Source: Rhizobiales bacterium 64-17 (GTDB lineage: Bacteria; Pseudomonadota; Alphaproteobacteria; Rhizobiales; Xanthobacteraceae). Taken from it: a DNA stretch of 64,000 bases. Below, piece after piece: positions 35,467-44,894 of this stretch. How positions within the stretch are numbered: position 1 is the first letter of the stretch; the number at the start of each line of letters is the position of its first letter. The stretch is taken from positions 44,549-108,548 of the forward strand of contig MKWA01000003.1 of the NCBI GenBank assembly GCA_001899285.1, in the 5' to 3' direction. The notes beneath the pieces are model-generated. The model saw only the letters and a program-made list of their open reading frames with translations, was not told the origin of the DNA and did not search any database. A program made the translations under genes and the position numbers.

Positions 35467-36636
35467 GTGAACATCAATACGCCACCCGGTCCCGACGGCC
35501 ATCGGCCGCTCGGCAATCTGCTGCGCAGTCCCCGAACAGCTCTGGAGCCGGAACGCGTGCCTGAACCGGTCATCCGCCGCTCGCAACGTGCCAAGCATCC
35601 GCTGATCGTCGCGGGCAATGCCATCTTCTCGATCCTCGCCGTGGTGGCGCTCGCCGCCGGCGGTGCCGTGTTCTACGGCAAGCAGAAGATGGAGGAACCG
35701 GGTCCGCTCACCGACACCAAGACCGTGACGATTTCGCGCGGCCTTGGCATCAAGGACATTTCCGATCTGCTGGCGCGCGAGGGTGTGATCGACCAGCCGG
35801 CGGTGTTCGTCGGCGGCGCGATGCTGCTCAAGCTGCGCGGCGAAGGGTTGAAGTTCGGCGAATACGAATTCCAGAAGCAGGCGAGCCTCGGTGACGTGCT
35901 CGACACCATCTCCGAAGGCAAGATCGTCCAGCACACGTTCTCGGTGCCGGAAGGTCTGACCTCCGAGCAGATCGTCGCGCGCTTGCTCGAAAGCGATTTG
36001 CTGACTGGCAACATCAAGGAAATTCCGCGCGAAGGCACGCTGTTGCCGGAGACCTACAAGATCAATCGCGGCACGCCGCGTGACCAGATCATCCAGCGCA
36101 TGCAGCAGGCGCATCGCCGCGTGCTGCAGGAAGTGTGGGAGCGGCGCAGTCCCGATCTGCCGGTCAAGACGCCGGAACAGCTCGTCGTCCTCGCCTCGAT
36201 CATCGAGAAGGAAACCGGCCGCGCCGACGAACGCAGCCGCGTCGCCTCGGTGTTCGTCAACCGGTTGAAGAACCGGATGCGGCTGCAATCCGATCCGACG
36301 ATCATCTACGGATTGTCGGGCGGCAAGGGCACGCTCGGCCGGCCGATCCTGCGCAGCGAGATCGACCAGCCGACGCCGTACAACACTTATGTGATCGACG
36401 GTCTGCCGCCGGGACCGATCGCCAATCCGGGCCGCGCCTCGCTCGAAGCCGCAGCCAATCCGGCGCGCACCAAGGAACTGTATTTCGTCGCCGACGGCAG
36501 CGGCGGCCATGTGTTCTCCGAGAACTACGACCAGCACCAGAAGAACGTCGCCAAGCTGCGTGCGCTGGAGCGCGAGGCGGCCCCCGCCGCGACGACGCCC
36601 GCGACGCCGGGCAATGGCCTGCGCGGCTCGCGCTGA
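35467..36636 (+). CDS. mltG: Endolytic murein transglycosylase MltG
   Basis: MltG cleaves nascent glycan strands in the periplasm and so ends peptidoglycan chain growth. The 389-residue protein has a ~55-residue cytosolic N-terminus, one membrane helix at about 56-80 (AGNAIFSILAVVALAAGGAVF), a LysM-like part, and the YceG domain with the catalytic Glu in VVLASIIEKETGRADER near residue 243. TPYNTYVIDGLPPGPIANPG near 305 is the other signature. The start is GTG at 35467. A stem AACCGG/CCGGTT overlaps its stop codon. yicC and gmk follow. Confidence 0.95.
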   Translation: MNINTPPGPDGHRPLGNLLRSPRTALEPERVPEPVIRRSQRAKHPLIVAGNAIFSILAVVALAAGGAVFYGKQKMEEPGPLTDTKTVTISRGLGIKDISDLLAREGVIDQPAVFVGGAMLLKLRGEGLKFGEYEFQKQASLGDVLDTISEGKIVQHTFSVPEGLTSEQIVARLLESDLLTGNIKEIPREGTLLPETYKINRGTPRDQIIQRMQQAHRRVLQEVWERRSPDLPVKTPEQLVVLASIIEKETGRADERSRVASVFVNRLKNRMRLQSDPTIIYGLSGGKGTLGRPILRSEIDQPTPYNTYVIDGLPPGPIANPGRASLEAAANPARTKELYFVADGSGGHVFSENYDQHQKNVAKLRALEREAAPAATTPATPGNGLRGSR

Positions 36637-36712
36637 ACCGGAAATCCGGTTTCCCCCCGCGGAATCATGGATTATGGTCCGGCCACTTTTGGCCGGGACA
36701 CAGGACGCGATG

Positions 36713-37600
36713 ATGGCGGTGTCGAGCATGACCGGCTTCGCACGCAGCCATGGCGCGAGCGGAGCCTATAGCTGGGCGTGGGAACTGAAATCCGTCAACG
36801 GCAAGGGCCTCGACGTGCGGCTGCGGATTCCGCCTGGCTGGGACGCGCTCGAAGGACCGTGTCGCAAGCGTGCCACCGAGGCGCTGGCACGTGGCACCGT
36901 TTACGCCAATCTGACGATCGAGCGTAAGGGCGGCGCGCCGACCGTGCGCATCAACGAGCCGGTGCTGGCGGCGGTGCTCGCCGCGCTGAAAAGCCTCGAC
37001 GGCAAGATTGACGCGGCGGCGCCGCGGCTCGACGGCATTCTCGGCCTCAAGGGCGTGATCGAGGTCAGCGAGGAAGACGAGAGCGAGGAGGCGCGCGCCG
37101 CGGCGGAAGCTTCCATGCAGGCGGGATTTCATCAGGCGCTCGACGCGCTGGTGGCGATGCGGCGCGAGGAAGGCGCGGCGCTCTACAGGATTCTGACGGA
37201 CAAGCTGGCCGGCATCGCTGCCTCGACCAGGGCGGCGGAACACGCGCCGGGGCGCGGCGTCGAGGCGGTGAAGGCACGGCTTGCCGAACAGGTGCGCACG
37301 CTGCTTGACCAGTCGGAGCGGTTCGATGCCGACCGGCTGCATCAGGAGGCGCTGCTGCTCGCCTCGAAGGCGGATATCCGCGAGGAGATCGACCGGCTCT
37401 ACGCGCATGTGGCGCAGGCGGAGAAGCTGCTTGCTGCGGGCGGGCCGGCCGGCCGCAAGCTCGACTTCCTGTCGCAGGAGTTGAACCGCGAATCCAACAC
37501 GCTGTGCTCGAAGTCGAACGACATCGAGCTGACCAATATCGGGCTTGAGCTGAAGAGCCTGGTCGAGCAGTTCCGCGAGCAGGTTCAGAATCTCGAATGA
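36713..37600 (+). CDS. yicC: YicC family endoribonuclease-like protein
   Basis: A 295-residue protein starting with the hallmark SSMTGFARS and ending with the conserved LDFLSQELNRESNTLCSKSND...[16 protein letters not shown]. YicC in E. coli is an endoribonuclease; a direct nuclease assay for this branch is not known to me. Middle part is helical and charged. ATG codons at 36710 and 36713 are adjacent; AGGAC spacing favours 36713. Its stop overlaps the gmk start (ATGA), the usual yicC-gmk coupling in alphaproteobacteria. Confidence 0.94.
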   Translation: MAVSSMTGFARSHGASGAYSWAWELKSVNGKGLDVRLRIPPGWDALEGPCRKRATEALARGTVYANLTIERKGGAPTVRINEPVLAAVLAALKSLDGKIDAAAPRLDGILGLKGVIEVSEEDESEEARAAAEASMQAGFHQALDALVAMRREEGAALYRILTDKLAGIAASTRAAEHAPGRGVEAVKARLAEQVRTLLDQSERFDADRLHQEALLLASKADIREEIDRLYAHVAQAEKLLAAGGPAGRKLDFLSQELNRESNTLCSKSNDIELTNIGLELKSLVEQFREQVQNLE

Positions 37601-38319
37601 GCAAACGACGCAAATCCGGGCGCCTGCCCAGGCGCCCGCTGAAACCCAAGGCCGGATCGCAGGATTCCGCCAAGCGAATTCCCCGGCGCGGCATCATGTT
37701 CGTCGTGTCATCGCCGTCGGGCGCCGGCAAGACGACGCTGACGCGCAATCTGGTCAACTCAGACGGCAATCTTGAACTGTCGATCTCGGTGACGACACGC
37801 CCGCGCCGGCCGAGCGAGGTCGATGGCGTGCATTATCATTTCATCACCAAGCAGAAATTCGCGGAGATGCGCCGCGCCAACGAACTCCTCGAGTTCGCCA
37901 AGGTGCACGGCAATTTCTACGGCACGCCGCGCGGGCCGGTGGAGCATGCGCTCGCGGCCGGCAAGGACGTGCTGTTCGACATCGACTGGCAGGGCGCCAA
38001 GCAGCTTTATGAGAAGATGCGCACCGACGTGGTCAGCGTGTTCGTGCTGCCGCCATCGGCGAAGGAATTGAAGGCGCGGCTCGAGCGTCGCGCCGAAGAC
38101 AGCGCTGACGTGATCGCGCGGCGGCTCAAGAATGCCGCGCAGGAAATCCTGCACTGGGTGGAGTACGATCACCTCGTGGTCAATCGCGATCTCAACGAAG
38201 CCTATGGCGAACTGCGCAACATCCTGCGCTCGGAACGCGCCAAGCGCGTGCGGCGGCGCAAATTCGTCAAGGCGACGGCGAAGCTGCTGGCCGATCTGAA
38301 ATCCATCACCGGCGGCTGA
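37597..38319 (+). CDS. gmk: Guanylate kinase
   Basis: Gmk phosphorylates GMP to GDP. The P-loop [15 protein letters not shown] is at residues ~39-53, [17 protein letters not shown] is the GMP-binding region, and [10 protein letters not shown] near 128 the Walker B equivalent. At 240 residues it carries an unusual ~30-residue Arg/Lys/Pro-rich N-terminal extension before [11 protein letters not shown]. An in-frame ATG at the family start (37696) exists, but the ATGA overlap with yicC supports the longer form. Its 3' end overlaps rsmA by 14 bp on the other strand. Confidence 0.96.
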   Translation: MSKRRKSGRLPRRPLKPKAGSQDSAKRIPRRGIMFVVSSPSGAGKTTLTRNLVNSDGNLELSISVTTRPRRPSEVDGVHYHFITKQKFAEMRRANELLEFAKVHGNFYGTPRGPVEHALAAGKDVLFDIDWQGAKQLYEKMRTDVVSVFVLPPSAKELKARLERRAEDSADVIARRLKNAAQEILHWVEYDHLVVNRDLNEAYGELRNILRSERAKRVRRRKFVKATAKLLADLKSITGG

Positions 38320-39148
38320 GCGCATTCGCCAGCGCGACGAACCCCTCGACCGGGATCTCCTCGGCGCGCGCGGTCTCCGGCAGCTTTGCCGCGTCGAGCA
38401 GCGGCAGCGGATCGGTGCCGAGCGATTTGAGGCTCTGCCGCAGCATCTTGCGGCGCTGACCGAAGGCGGCGGCCGTCACCTGCGCCAGCAGCTTTACGTC
38501 GCAGGGCAGCGGCGCCGCGCGCGGCACGAGCCGCACCACCGATGAGGTGACTTTCGGCGGCGGCACGAACGCGCTCGGCGCGATGTCGAACAGGATCTTG
38601 CTCTCGCAGCGCCAGCCGGCGAGCACCGCGAGGCGGCCGTAGTTCTTGCCGCCGGGTGCGGCGACGATGCGCTCCGCCACCTCGCGCTGGAACATCAGCA
38701 CCAGCATATCGAACCACGGCGGCCACGGCTCGGTGGTGAGCCAGCCGACGAGCAGCGGCGTCGCGATATTGTACGGCAGATTGGCGACGATCCGCGCCGG
38801 TCCGGCGCCGACCAGCGCGCGCATGTCGACGTCAAGCGCGTCGCCGGCGATGGTGTCGAGCCGGCCCGGATAATGCGCGGCGACCTCGGCGAGCGCGCCG
38901 AGCGCGCGTTCGTCGCGCTCGATGGCGATGACGCGGCGCGCGCCAAGCGCCAGCAGCGCGCGGGTGAGGCCGCCCGGTCCCGGACCGACCTCGACGATTG
39001 TCGCCTCGCCGAGCGGTTCGGCGGCGCGTGCGATCCGCGCGGTGAGATTGAGATCGAGCAGGAAGTTCTGGCCGAGCGATTTCTTGGCGCGCAGATCGTG
39101 GCGGCGGATCACCTCGCGCAGCGCGGGGAGATCGTCGATCTGACTCAT
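38306..39148 (-). CDS. rsmA: 16S rRNA (adenine1518/1519-N6)-dimethyltransferase
   Basis: RsmA (KsgA) dimethylates two adenosines in helix 45 of 16S rRNA late in 30S assembly. The 280-residue protein shows [11 protein letters not shown] near residue 18, the SAM site [18 protein letters not shown] near 52, and the catalytic [11 protein letters not shown] near 125. It follows pdxA after seven bases and ends the lpt-surA-pdxA-rsmA operon, the same order as lptD-surA-pdxA-rsmA in E. coli. Confidence 0.97.
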   Translation of the reverse strand: MSQIDDLPALREVIRRHDLRAKKSLGQNFLLDLNLTARIARAAEPLGEATIVEVGPGPGGLTRALLALGARRVIAIERDERALGALAEVAAHYPGRLDTIAGDALDVDMRALVGAGPARIVANLPYNIATPLLVGWLTTEPWPPWFDMLVLMFQREVAERIVAAPGGKNYGRLAVLAGWRCESKILFDIAPSAFVPPPKVTSSVVRLVPRAAPLPCDVKLLAQVTAAAFGQRRKMLRQSLKSLGTDPLPLLDAAKLPETARAEEIPVEGFVALANALSRR

Positions 39149-39155
39149 GACCCGC

Positions 39156-40184
39156 TCACGCGGTGACGGCGCGTTGCGGCGCGTGTTGCGCCAGCCGCTC
39201 GGCGAGCTTGACCGCCTCGATGAAGCTGGTCGGATTGGCGCGGCCGGAGCCGGCGACGGCGAATGCGGTTCCGTGATCCGGCGATGTCCGCACGAACGGC
39301 AGGCCGAGCGTGACGTTGACCGCGTGATCGAACGCCAGCGTCTTCACCGGGATCAGCGCCTGGTCGTGATACATGCACAGCGCCGCGTCGTATTGCACGC
39401 GCGCCGGCGCGTGGAACATGGTGTCGGCCGGCAGCGGGCCACGCGCGTCGATGCCGTCCTTCACCAGTTGTCGTACGGCGGGCGCGATTACCGCGAGATC
39501 GTCACCGCCGATGGTGCCGTCCTCGCCCGCATGCGGATTGAGCCCGGCGACCCATAGCCGCGGCCGGGCAATGCCGAACCGCTGGCGCAGGTCACGCGCG
39601 ACGATGCGGCCGATCTCGACGATCATCGGCGTCGTCAGCGTTTCCGCGACATCGCGCAGCGGCTGATGGATCGTCACCGGCACGACCGCCAATTCGGGCG
39701 ACCAGATCATCATCACCGAGCGGGCGGGGCCGGCGGCTTTCTCCCTGGCAAGTTGTTCGAGAAACTCGGTGTGGCCGGGATGCGGAAAGCCGGCGCGGTA
39801 GAGCACGTTCTTGGCGACGGGATTGGTGACGACGGCGCTGGCGCGTCCGGCGATTACGTCGTCGACCGCGCGGCGGATCGACAGGATCGCGGCGGGGGCG
39901 CTGCTGTCGTCGGGCTTGCCAGGTTCCGCGGTCGCAGGGAGGCCGAGCGGCACCACCGGCAATGCGGTGTTGAATTTGCTTGCGGCATTCTCCGGCGTGG
40001 CTTCCGCGATCGGGACCGAAAGGCCGAGCGCCGTGGCGCGGCGCGCCAGCGCCTCCGGATCGGCGATCACATAGAACGGCGACAGTGTGTGTTTCGCGCG
40101 GGCGAGCCAGGCGAGCAGGGTGATGTCGGGACCGATCCCGGCCGGTTCGCCGAAGGTGACTGCGAGCGGAGCGGACGGCGTCAC
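39156..40184 (-). CDS. pdxA: 4-hydroxythreonine-4-phosphate dehydrogenase
   Basis: PdxA oxidises 4-phosphohydroxy-L-threonine in the DXP-dependent pyridoxal phosphate pathway. The 342-residue protein starts with [18 protein letters not shown] and has the metal-binding His residues in [26 protein letters not shown] and [16 protein letters not shown]. Length and motifs are normal. It begins six bases after surA's stop. Confidence 0.96.
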   Translation of the reverse strand: MTPSAPLAVTFGEPAGIGPDITLLAWLARAKHTLSPFYVIADPEALARRATALGLSVPIAEATPENAASKFNTALPVVPLGLPATAEPGKPDDSSAPAAILSIRRAVDDVIAGRASAVVTNPVAKNVLYRAGFPHPGHTEFLEQLAREKAAGPARSVMMIWSPELAVVPVTIHQPLRDVAETLTTPMIVEIGRIVARDLRQRFGIARPRLWVAGLNPHAGEDGTIGGDDLAVIAPAVRQLVKDGIDARGPLPADTMFHAPARVQYDAALCMYHDQALIPVKTLAFDHAVNVTLGLPFVRTSPDHGTAFAVAGSGRANPTSFIEAVKLAERLAQHAPQRAVTA

Positions 40185-40190
40185 GGCCGG

Positions 40191-41159
40191 TTACCGGCGG
40201 TATTCGATGATGGCGGAGCGCCGCGTTTCCTCGAGGAATTTCTTGGCTTCCTTGTCGAAGCGCTCGCTGAACACTTTTTCCTTGAGCTGACGCTTTTCCG
40301 CGGTCTCGGTCTTGGTCGCTTTCTTATCGCACAGCGCGAACATTTCGAGACCCTGCGGCGTCGGGTCCGGCGTGCTCACCTGGCCGACTTCCAGCTTGGC
40401 GAGAATGTTGCGCAACTGCTCCGGCAGATCGGCGGAGCTGCGCCGCACCGGTTCGCGCACCGCGACATCGCGCAGGCCGCGCGCCATGGCGACGCCACGG
40501 GTGCAATCCTGGAAGCGCGAGCGGATCGCTTCGGCCTCGCGCCGCTTGCCGTCGATCACGGCAGGGCTCGATCCTTGCGGGATCACCACCATGATCGGCC
40601 GCAGCGTGTAGATGTAGCCGGTTTCGTCCTGCTCCTTGGCGTTGTTGTTGCGCATCATACCGGCGAGCTCGCCGTCGCTGACATTGAGCGAGGAGCTGAA
40701 CTTGCCGCGGACCAGTTGATTCCACAGCACGTCGGCGCGGATGCGGTCCTTCAGCGCGTTCGGCGAGATGCCGGCGCGGGTCAGCGCCTGCGAGAATTGC
40801 TCGGGCGATTGACGGGTGCGGGCGGCGATCTGATTGAAGCTCTGCTGCACCTCGGCTTCGCTGAGATCGAGGCCGTAGCGTTTGGAAATGGTGATCTTGA
40901 GCTTGTCGTCGATCAGCGCCTTGAGCGCCGTGTCGCGCGATACCGCTTTGCCGCCCGACAGGCGTTCCAGCTTTTCGCGCTGTCCGATGTCGAGTTCGGT
41001 GATCGGCAGGCCGTTGACCACCACGACCACCTGGGCGGCGGCCGGCCGCGTGCCCACGAGGCTCGCGCCGAATGCGACGCTGGCGATGGCGGCAGCCATG
41101 ACAAAGCGGCGCAGCGTGGCGGCATTTCCGGGGCAGGTCGATGCGGACAAGATCTTCAT
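40191..41159 (-). CDS. surA: SurA-like periplasmic chaperone
   Basis: SurA escorts outer-membrane proteins across the periplasm. About 322 residues: a signal peptide ending AAAQ, then the SurA N-terminal domain starting VVVVVNGLPITELDIGQREKLERLSGG, and a single C-terminal parvulin-like region that lacks the clear active-site pattern, so it is probably a chaperone rather than an active isomerase. I start at the ATG at 41159; a TTG at 41219 would add a repetitive Ser/Asn/Lys head (SANKSFANKSSA). It lies directly behind lptD, an SurA client. Confidence 0.88.
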   Translation of the reverse strand: MKILSASTCPGNAATLRRFVMAAAIASVAFGASLVGTRPAAAQVVVVVNGLPITELDIGQREKLERLSGGKAVSRDTALKALIDDKLKITISKRYGLDLSEAEVQQSFNQIAARTRQSPEQFSQALTRAGISPNALKDRIRADVLWNQLVRGKFSSSLNVSDGELAGMMRNNNAKEQDETGYIYTLRPIMVVIPQGSSPAVIDGKRREAEAIRSRFQDCTRGVAMARGLRDVAVREPVRRSSADLPEQLRNILAKLEVGQVSTPDPTPQGLEMFALCDKKATKTETAEKRQLKEKVFSERFDKEAKKFLEETRRSAIIEYRR

Positions 41160-41237
41160 ACCGATACCGGTGGCGGAACTCTTGTTGGCGAAACTCTTAT
41201 TTGCGGAGCTCTTGGACAAATTTATGGGCTGACGGCT

Positions 41238-43736
41238 TTATTGGCTGACGGCCTGGCTGACGGACGTGCCGCCGAGCGTCCGCAACCCGATCTGGAACAT
41301 GATGCGGTGATCGGCGGTAGCGTTGCCACTGTAAGTATAGTCGGTGATGTAGTTCAGGGCGAGGATGAAGCAGTCGTCGACATAGCCGAGGCCGATCTGC
41401 GTCTGGCTCACCTTGTTGGCGTTGAGGTCGTAGCGCGCTGCGCCGCTGATCACCCAGTTGGCGTCGATCTTGTAAGACGCGCTGCCGAGAATGCCCTGAC
41501 GGCGCTGCAGGAAGCCGAGCGCGGGCTGCGCATCATAGCTGCCGTAGAGAACGGTGGCGTTCCAGCGGCCGAGATTGGCGCGCGCCTCGGTCTCGAACCG
41601 GCGCACGGCGAATGTCTGCTCGTCGAAGCGGCCGCGGGTGGTGAAGGCGTAGATGCTGTTGGGCTGATAGGTGACGCGGGCAACGTAATCGGACGCGCGG
41701 GTGTCGAGACCGCTCTGGATGCCGGTATTGGTGATGCCGCCATAGCTGAACGAGTTCTGGCCGAACAGGTGATACGACTGGCCGAACAGGGCGTTGAGAT
41801 AGCCGGCCTGATTGAACTGCGCGGTGTATTGCACGCCGACGTTGGCGCGGCCGCCGCCTTCGGCGCGATCCCAGCCGGTATATTTGTCGACGCGGAACAG
41901 GTTGCTATCGTCGAAGGTCAGGCTTTGTGAATCTTCGTTGATGAAGCGCCCGGCGCCGGTCTCGTTCGGCCGCGCGATGATCTGCGCGATCGGCTCGAAG
42001 GTCTGCGTGCCCCACGACTGCACGTTGATGAAGGGATAGCGGTATTCGAGGCCGATCGTCGGCATCGCCCGGAACAGCGAGTTCTCGCCGGTTGGCAGGT
42101 AGTTGGAGACGCCGGGCTCGTTGCGGATCGAGCTTTGTGCCGCGTCGGCACGCAGCGTCATGAACGGCGTCCACACCTGTCCGAACGAGTCGGTGATGCT
42201 GCGCTTCCAGTTGGCTTCCGCCGACAGCCGCGTGTAGTTGCCCGGCACGCCGCGCAACAGGCAGTTGGCTGCGGTCTTGGCGCGCGGGTCGGCGCTGGCA
42301 AGACAGGTGCCGTTGGCGATCGCCGTCGGACTGATGGCGTCGAAGTCAGCGCCGTTGCGGCTGAGGCTGGTGAAGTTGACGCGATAGCCGAGTTCGCCGC
42401 CGAGCACCGGATTCTTGAACTTGTAATCGTAGTCGAGCACCGGATGCACGACCGGCAACTGGCTCTGATTGTCGTATTCGGAGAAGCCGTAATAGTAGAT
42501 CGAGCGGACGTCGAAATAGCTGCGCTCGCCGCGTCCGGACAGATACGCCTGCGACACGCCTTCGGTCAGGCTGGATTGCAGGATGTTGAAGCTGCTGCTG
42601 CTGCGATAGCGCGACAGGCTCGGCCGGTAATCCTGCATGAAGGTCTTGTCGGTGACGGCGATCGCATCCCAGCCCCAGACCCATTTGTCGTTGATGGCGA
42701 ACTGACCCGATGATTCAACGCTACCGCGGAAGTTACGATAGCCGGGCGTGGTCGTGCCGTCGGAGCGCTGGAACGGGTTGAGATTAAGCTGATAGATGCC
42801 GGCGGCGCGGAACGCCATCGAGCCGCTGTCGAAGCGCTGACGGTATTCGCCCTGCAGCATCGGGCCTTGTTTGGTCGTGATCATCGGCGCGATGGTCGCG
42901 TCGTAATTGGGCGCCAGCGCCCAGTAATACGGAACCTCGACCGCGACGCCGTATTTGTTCGACGACATCGCCATCGGAATCAGCACGCCGGTCTTGCGCT
43001 TGACCGTCGGATCGGGCGCCGAGAGATAGGGCAGGTAGGCGATCGGCTTGCCGAAGAATTCGAGGTGCGCATCCTCGAAATAGATCATCCGTTCGCCCTG
43101 GTCGTGGATGATGCGCGCCGCCTTCACCTGCCACAATGGCGGCTTCTTCGGATCGTCGCGGCACGGCTCGCAGGCGGTGTAGACGCCGTTCTGGAACGTG
43201 GTGAAGTTGCCGGCGCTGCGCTCGGCGCGCTCGGCCGCCAGCCGCGTCTGATCCTCGGCTTCGAGACGCAGCGAGTCGACGAAGCCGTTGCGATAGTCGT
43301 CCGACAAATCGATGACGTTGCCGTAAGTGACCTTGCCGTCCGGCTCGGTGAGCTGGACGTTGCCCTCGGCATGCAGCCGCTTGGTCTTCTGGTCGTAGAT
43401 GACGCGGTCGGCCTGCAGCGAGGAACCGCCGTAATACATCTGGACGTTGCCGACCGCCGACACCCGGTTGTTGGTGTAGTCGTAATCGATCTCGCGCGCC
43501 TGCAGCAGCATCTGATCGCCCGAGCCGGCGGGGCGTTCGGGTTTCTTCAGCGGCGGCGGCCGCTGCGGAAACGTCAGGACGGCTTGGGCCGAAGCCGGGG
43601 CAAAGGGCGCACAGACGGCAAACAGCGCCAGCGCGGCCGACATGACGGCCGACGCGGCGGTCAGCGACCGCCGCAACCCCAACCGTCGCAAGACGGGGCG
43701 CAACAAGACGGGACGAGCGTGCAGCGGCGCAGCCAT
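41238..43736 (-). CDS. lptD: LPS assembly outer-membrane protein LptD
   Basis: LptD is the beta-barrel that inserts lipopolysaccharide in the outer leaflet together with LptE. The 832-residue protein has an Arg-rich start and signal peptide ending PASAQA near residue 52, the OstA/LptA-like jellyroll (LLQAREIDYDYTNNRVSAVGNVQMYYGG from ~75), then a long barrel with alternating aromatic strands ending TLGGTSVSQAVSQ. Cys pairs are sparse (CEPCRD near 190). The true start at 43736 shares one base with the lptG stop (TGATG); the open frame extends upstream within lptG. Confidence 0.95.
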   Translation of the reverse strand: MAAPLHARPVLLRPVLRRLGLRRSLTAASAVMSAALALFAVCAPFAPASAQAVLTFPQRPPPLKKPERPAGSGDQMLLQAREIDYDYTNNRVSAVGNVQMYYGGSSLQADRVIYDQKTKRLHAEGNVQLTEPDGKVTYGNVIDLSDDYRNGFVDSLRLEAEDQTRLAAERAERSAGNFTTFQNGVYTACEPCRDDPKKPPLWQVKAARIIHDQGERMIYFEDAHLEFFGKPIAYLPYLSAPDPTVKRKTGVLIPMAMSSNKYGVAVEVPYYWALAPNYDATIAPMITTKQGPMLQGEYRQRFDSGSMAFRAAGIYQLNLNPFQRSDGTTTPGYRNFRGSVESSGQFAINDKWVWGWDAIAVTDKTFMQDYRPSLSRYRSSSSFNILQSSLTEGVSQAYLSGRGERSYFDVRSIYYYGFSEYDNQSQLPVVHPVLDYDYKFKNPVLGGELGYRVNFTSLSRNGADFDAISPTAIANGTCLASADPRAKTAANCLLRGVPGNYTRLSAEANWKRSITDSFGQVWTPFMTLRADAAQSSIRNEPGVSNYLPTGENSLFRAMPTIGLEYRYPFINVQSWGTQTFEPIAQIIARPNETGAGRFINEDSQSLTFDDSNLFRVDKYTGWDRAEGGGRANVGVQYTAQFNQAGYLNALFGQSYHLFGQNSFSYGGITNTGIQSGLDTRASDYVARVTYQPNSIYAFTTRGRFDEQTFAVRRFETEARANLGRWNATVLYGSYDAQPALGFLQRRQGILGSASYKIDANWVISGAARYDLNANKVSQTQIGLGYVDDCFILALNYITDYTYSGNATADHRIMFQIGLRTLGGTSVSQAVSQ

Positions 43737-44836
43737 CACCCGTCCTCTTGGTACAATAGGGTTACACATCCAACCAGACCCGCCATCAGCACCGGGAGCC
43801 ACGCAGCCGCGGCCGGGTGCATCAGTTGGGCCTTGCTGAAGTCTTCGGTTACTTTGGAGAACACATAAAGCAAAAACCCGGCACCAACGCCACTTAAAAC
43901 CATCTTTTGCACGCCGCCGAAGCGGAAAAAGCGTAAACTCACGGCCGCCGCGAGGAAAACCATCGCCGCCAGCAGAAACGGCCGGGCCAGCAACTTCTGA
44001 TACTGGAGTCGATACCCGGCTGCGACCAGTCCAGCCGAGTCGGCCAGCTGGATATACTGAGGGAGTTGCCAAAATGGGACGGTCTCGGGGGTCGCAAAGC
44101 TTTCCCGGACCTGTTCCGGGGTGAGGTTGGTCTTGAGCGTATAGTTGGCCTGTGTCACCGGCGGGTTACCGGGGGCGTAGATCCGTACGTCGGAGAGGTG
44201 CCAGACACCGCTGCCGAGCACCGCCCGGCCGGCATCGATCCGTTCCAGATACTGACCGGCGGTGTTGAAGGTGAACACCGTTACGGTGCCGAGCTCGCTG
44301 CCCTGGTTGCGGCTGGTCTTGGCGTTGATGATCGCCTGACCCTCTGCGGTCCGCTGTCGGACCCAGAAAGCGGCACCCTCAATCCGCTGGCCGGCCGGGG
44401 CCTGATTGAAGATTTCCGCCTCGATGATCTTGGAGCGTTCCTGCAACGTCGCGGAGATCGGATTGTAGATGGTGGTTGCGACAACCCCCAGGAGAAATGC
44501 CAGCACCACCGACGGCATCAGGAACTGCCAGGCGGACATACCGGCGGAGCGGGCGACCACCAGTTCCAGCCGTCGCGACAGGCTGAGATAGCAGGCCATC
44601 GCGCCGATCAGCACGCAGAACGACATGATGCGCTCGGTTACCTGCGGCACGCGGAAGAACGACGCCTTCGCCACCAGCAGCGCGGAGGCGTTCGGCGCGT
44701 CGGCGGCGCGGCGCATCAGTTCGATGTAATCGAGCAACGCCACCAGCACGAACAGGCTGAAGAACACGCCGAGCACCGCGCCGAGAAAGCGCAGGCCGAA
44801 ATAGCGCGCGAGCCGGCCGCCGAGCAGCGGAATCAT
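43736..44836 (-). CDS. lptG: LPS export ABC permease LptG
   Basis: With LptF and the LptB ATPase it extracts LPS from the inner membrane. The 366-residue YjgP/YjgQ protein has three membrane helices at the N-terminus (from FGLRFLGAVLGVFFSLFVLVALLDYIELMR), a periplasmic jellyroll of ~200 residues, and three C-terminal helices. MSAWQFLMPSVVLAFLLGVVATTIYNPI is the conserved coupling helix region. The 3' half is less GC-biased than neighbours. Start overlaps nothing; stop overlaps lptD start. lptB is not in the window. Confidence 0.93.
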   Translation of the reverse strand: MIPLLGGRLARYFGLRFLGAVLGVFFSLFVLVALLDYIELMRRAADAPNASALLVAKASFFRVPQVTERIMSFCVLIGAMACYLSLSRRLELVVARSAGMSAWQFLMPSVVLAFLLGVVATTIYNPISATLQERSKIIEAEIFNQAPAGQRIEGAAFWVRQRTAEGQAIINAKTSRNQGSELGTVTVFTFNTAGQYLERIDAGRAVLGSGVWHLSDVRIYAPGNPPVTQANYTLKTNLTPEQVRESFATPETVPFWQLPQYIQLADSAGLVAAGYRLQYQKLLARPFLLAAMVFLAAAVSLRFFRFGGVQKMVLSGVGAGFLLYVFSKVTEDFSKAQLMHPAAAAWLPVLMAGLVGCVTLLYQEDG

Positions 44837-44894
44837 GACGCGACCTCCGTGCGCCGGAGGATGCGGGGCCGCGCGCGATGGTACGGGGCGTTGG

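Noticed and set aside
39666..41930. A 754-codon open frame on the plus strand
   Set aside because: It lies antisense to pdxA, surA and lptD, all clearly conserved. Long antisense frames are expected in GC-rich DNA with strong third-position bias; its translation is Arg/His/Gly-rich with no domain.
43736..44450. Horizontal transfer of part of lptG because of softer GC bias
   Set aside because: The protein is complete and in its conserved operon; the local composition shift is mild and I cannot measure it here.
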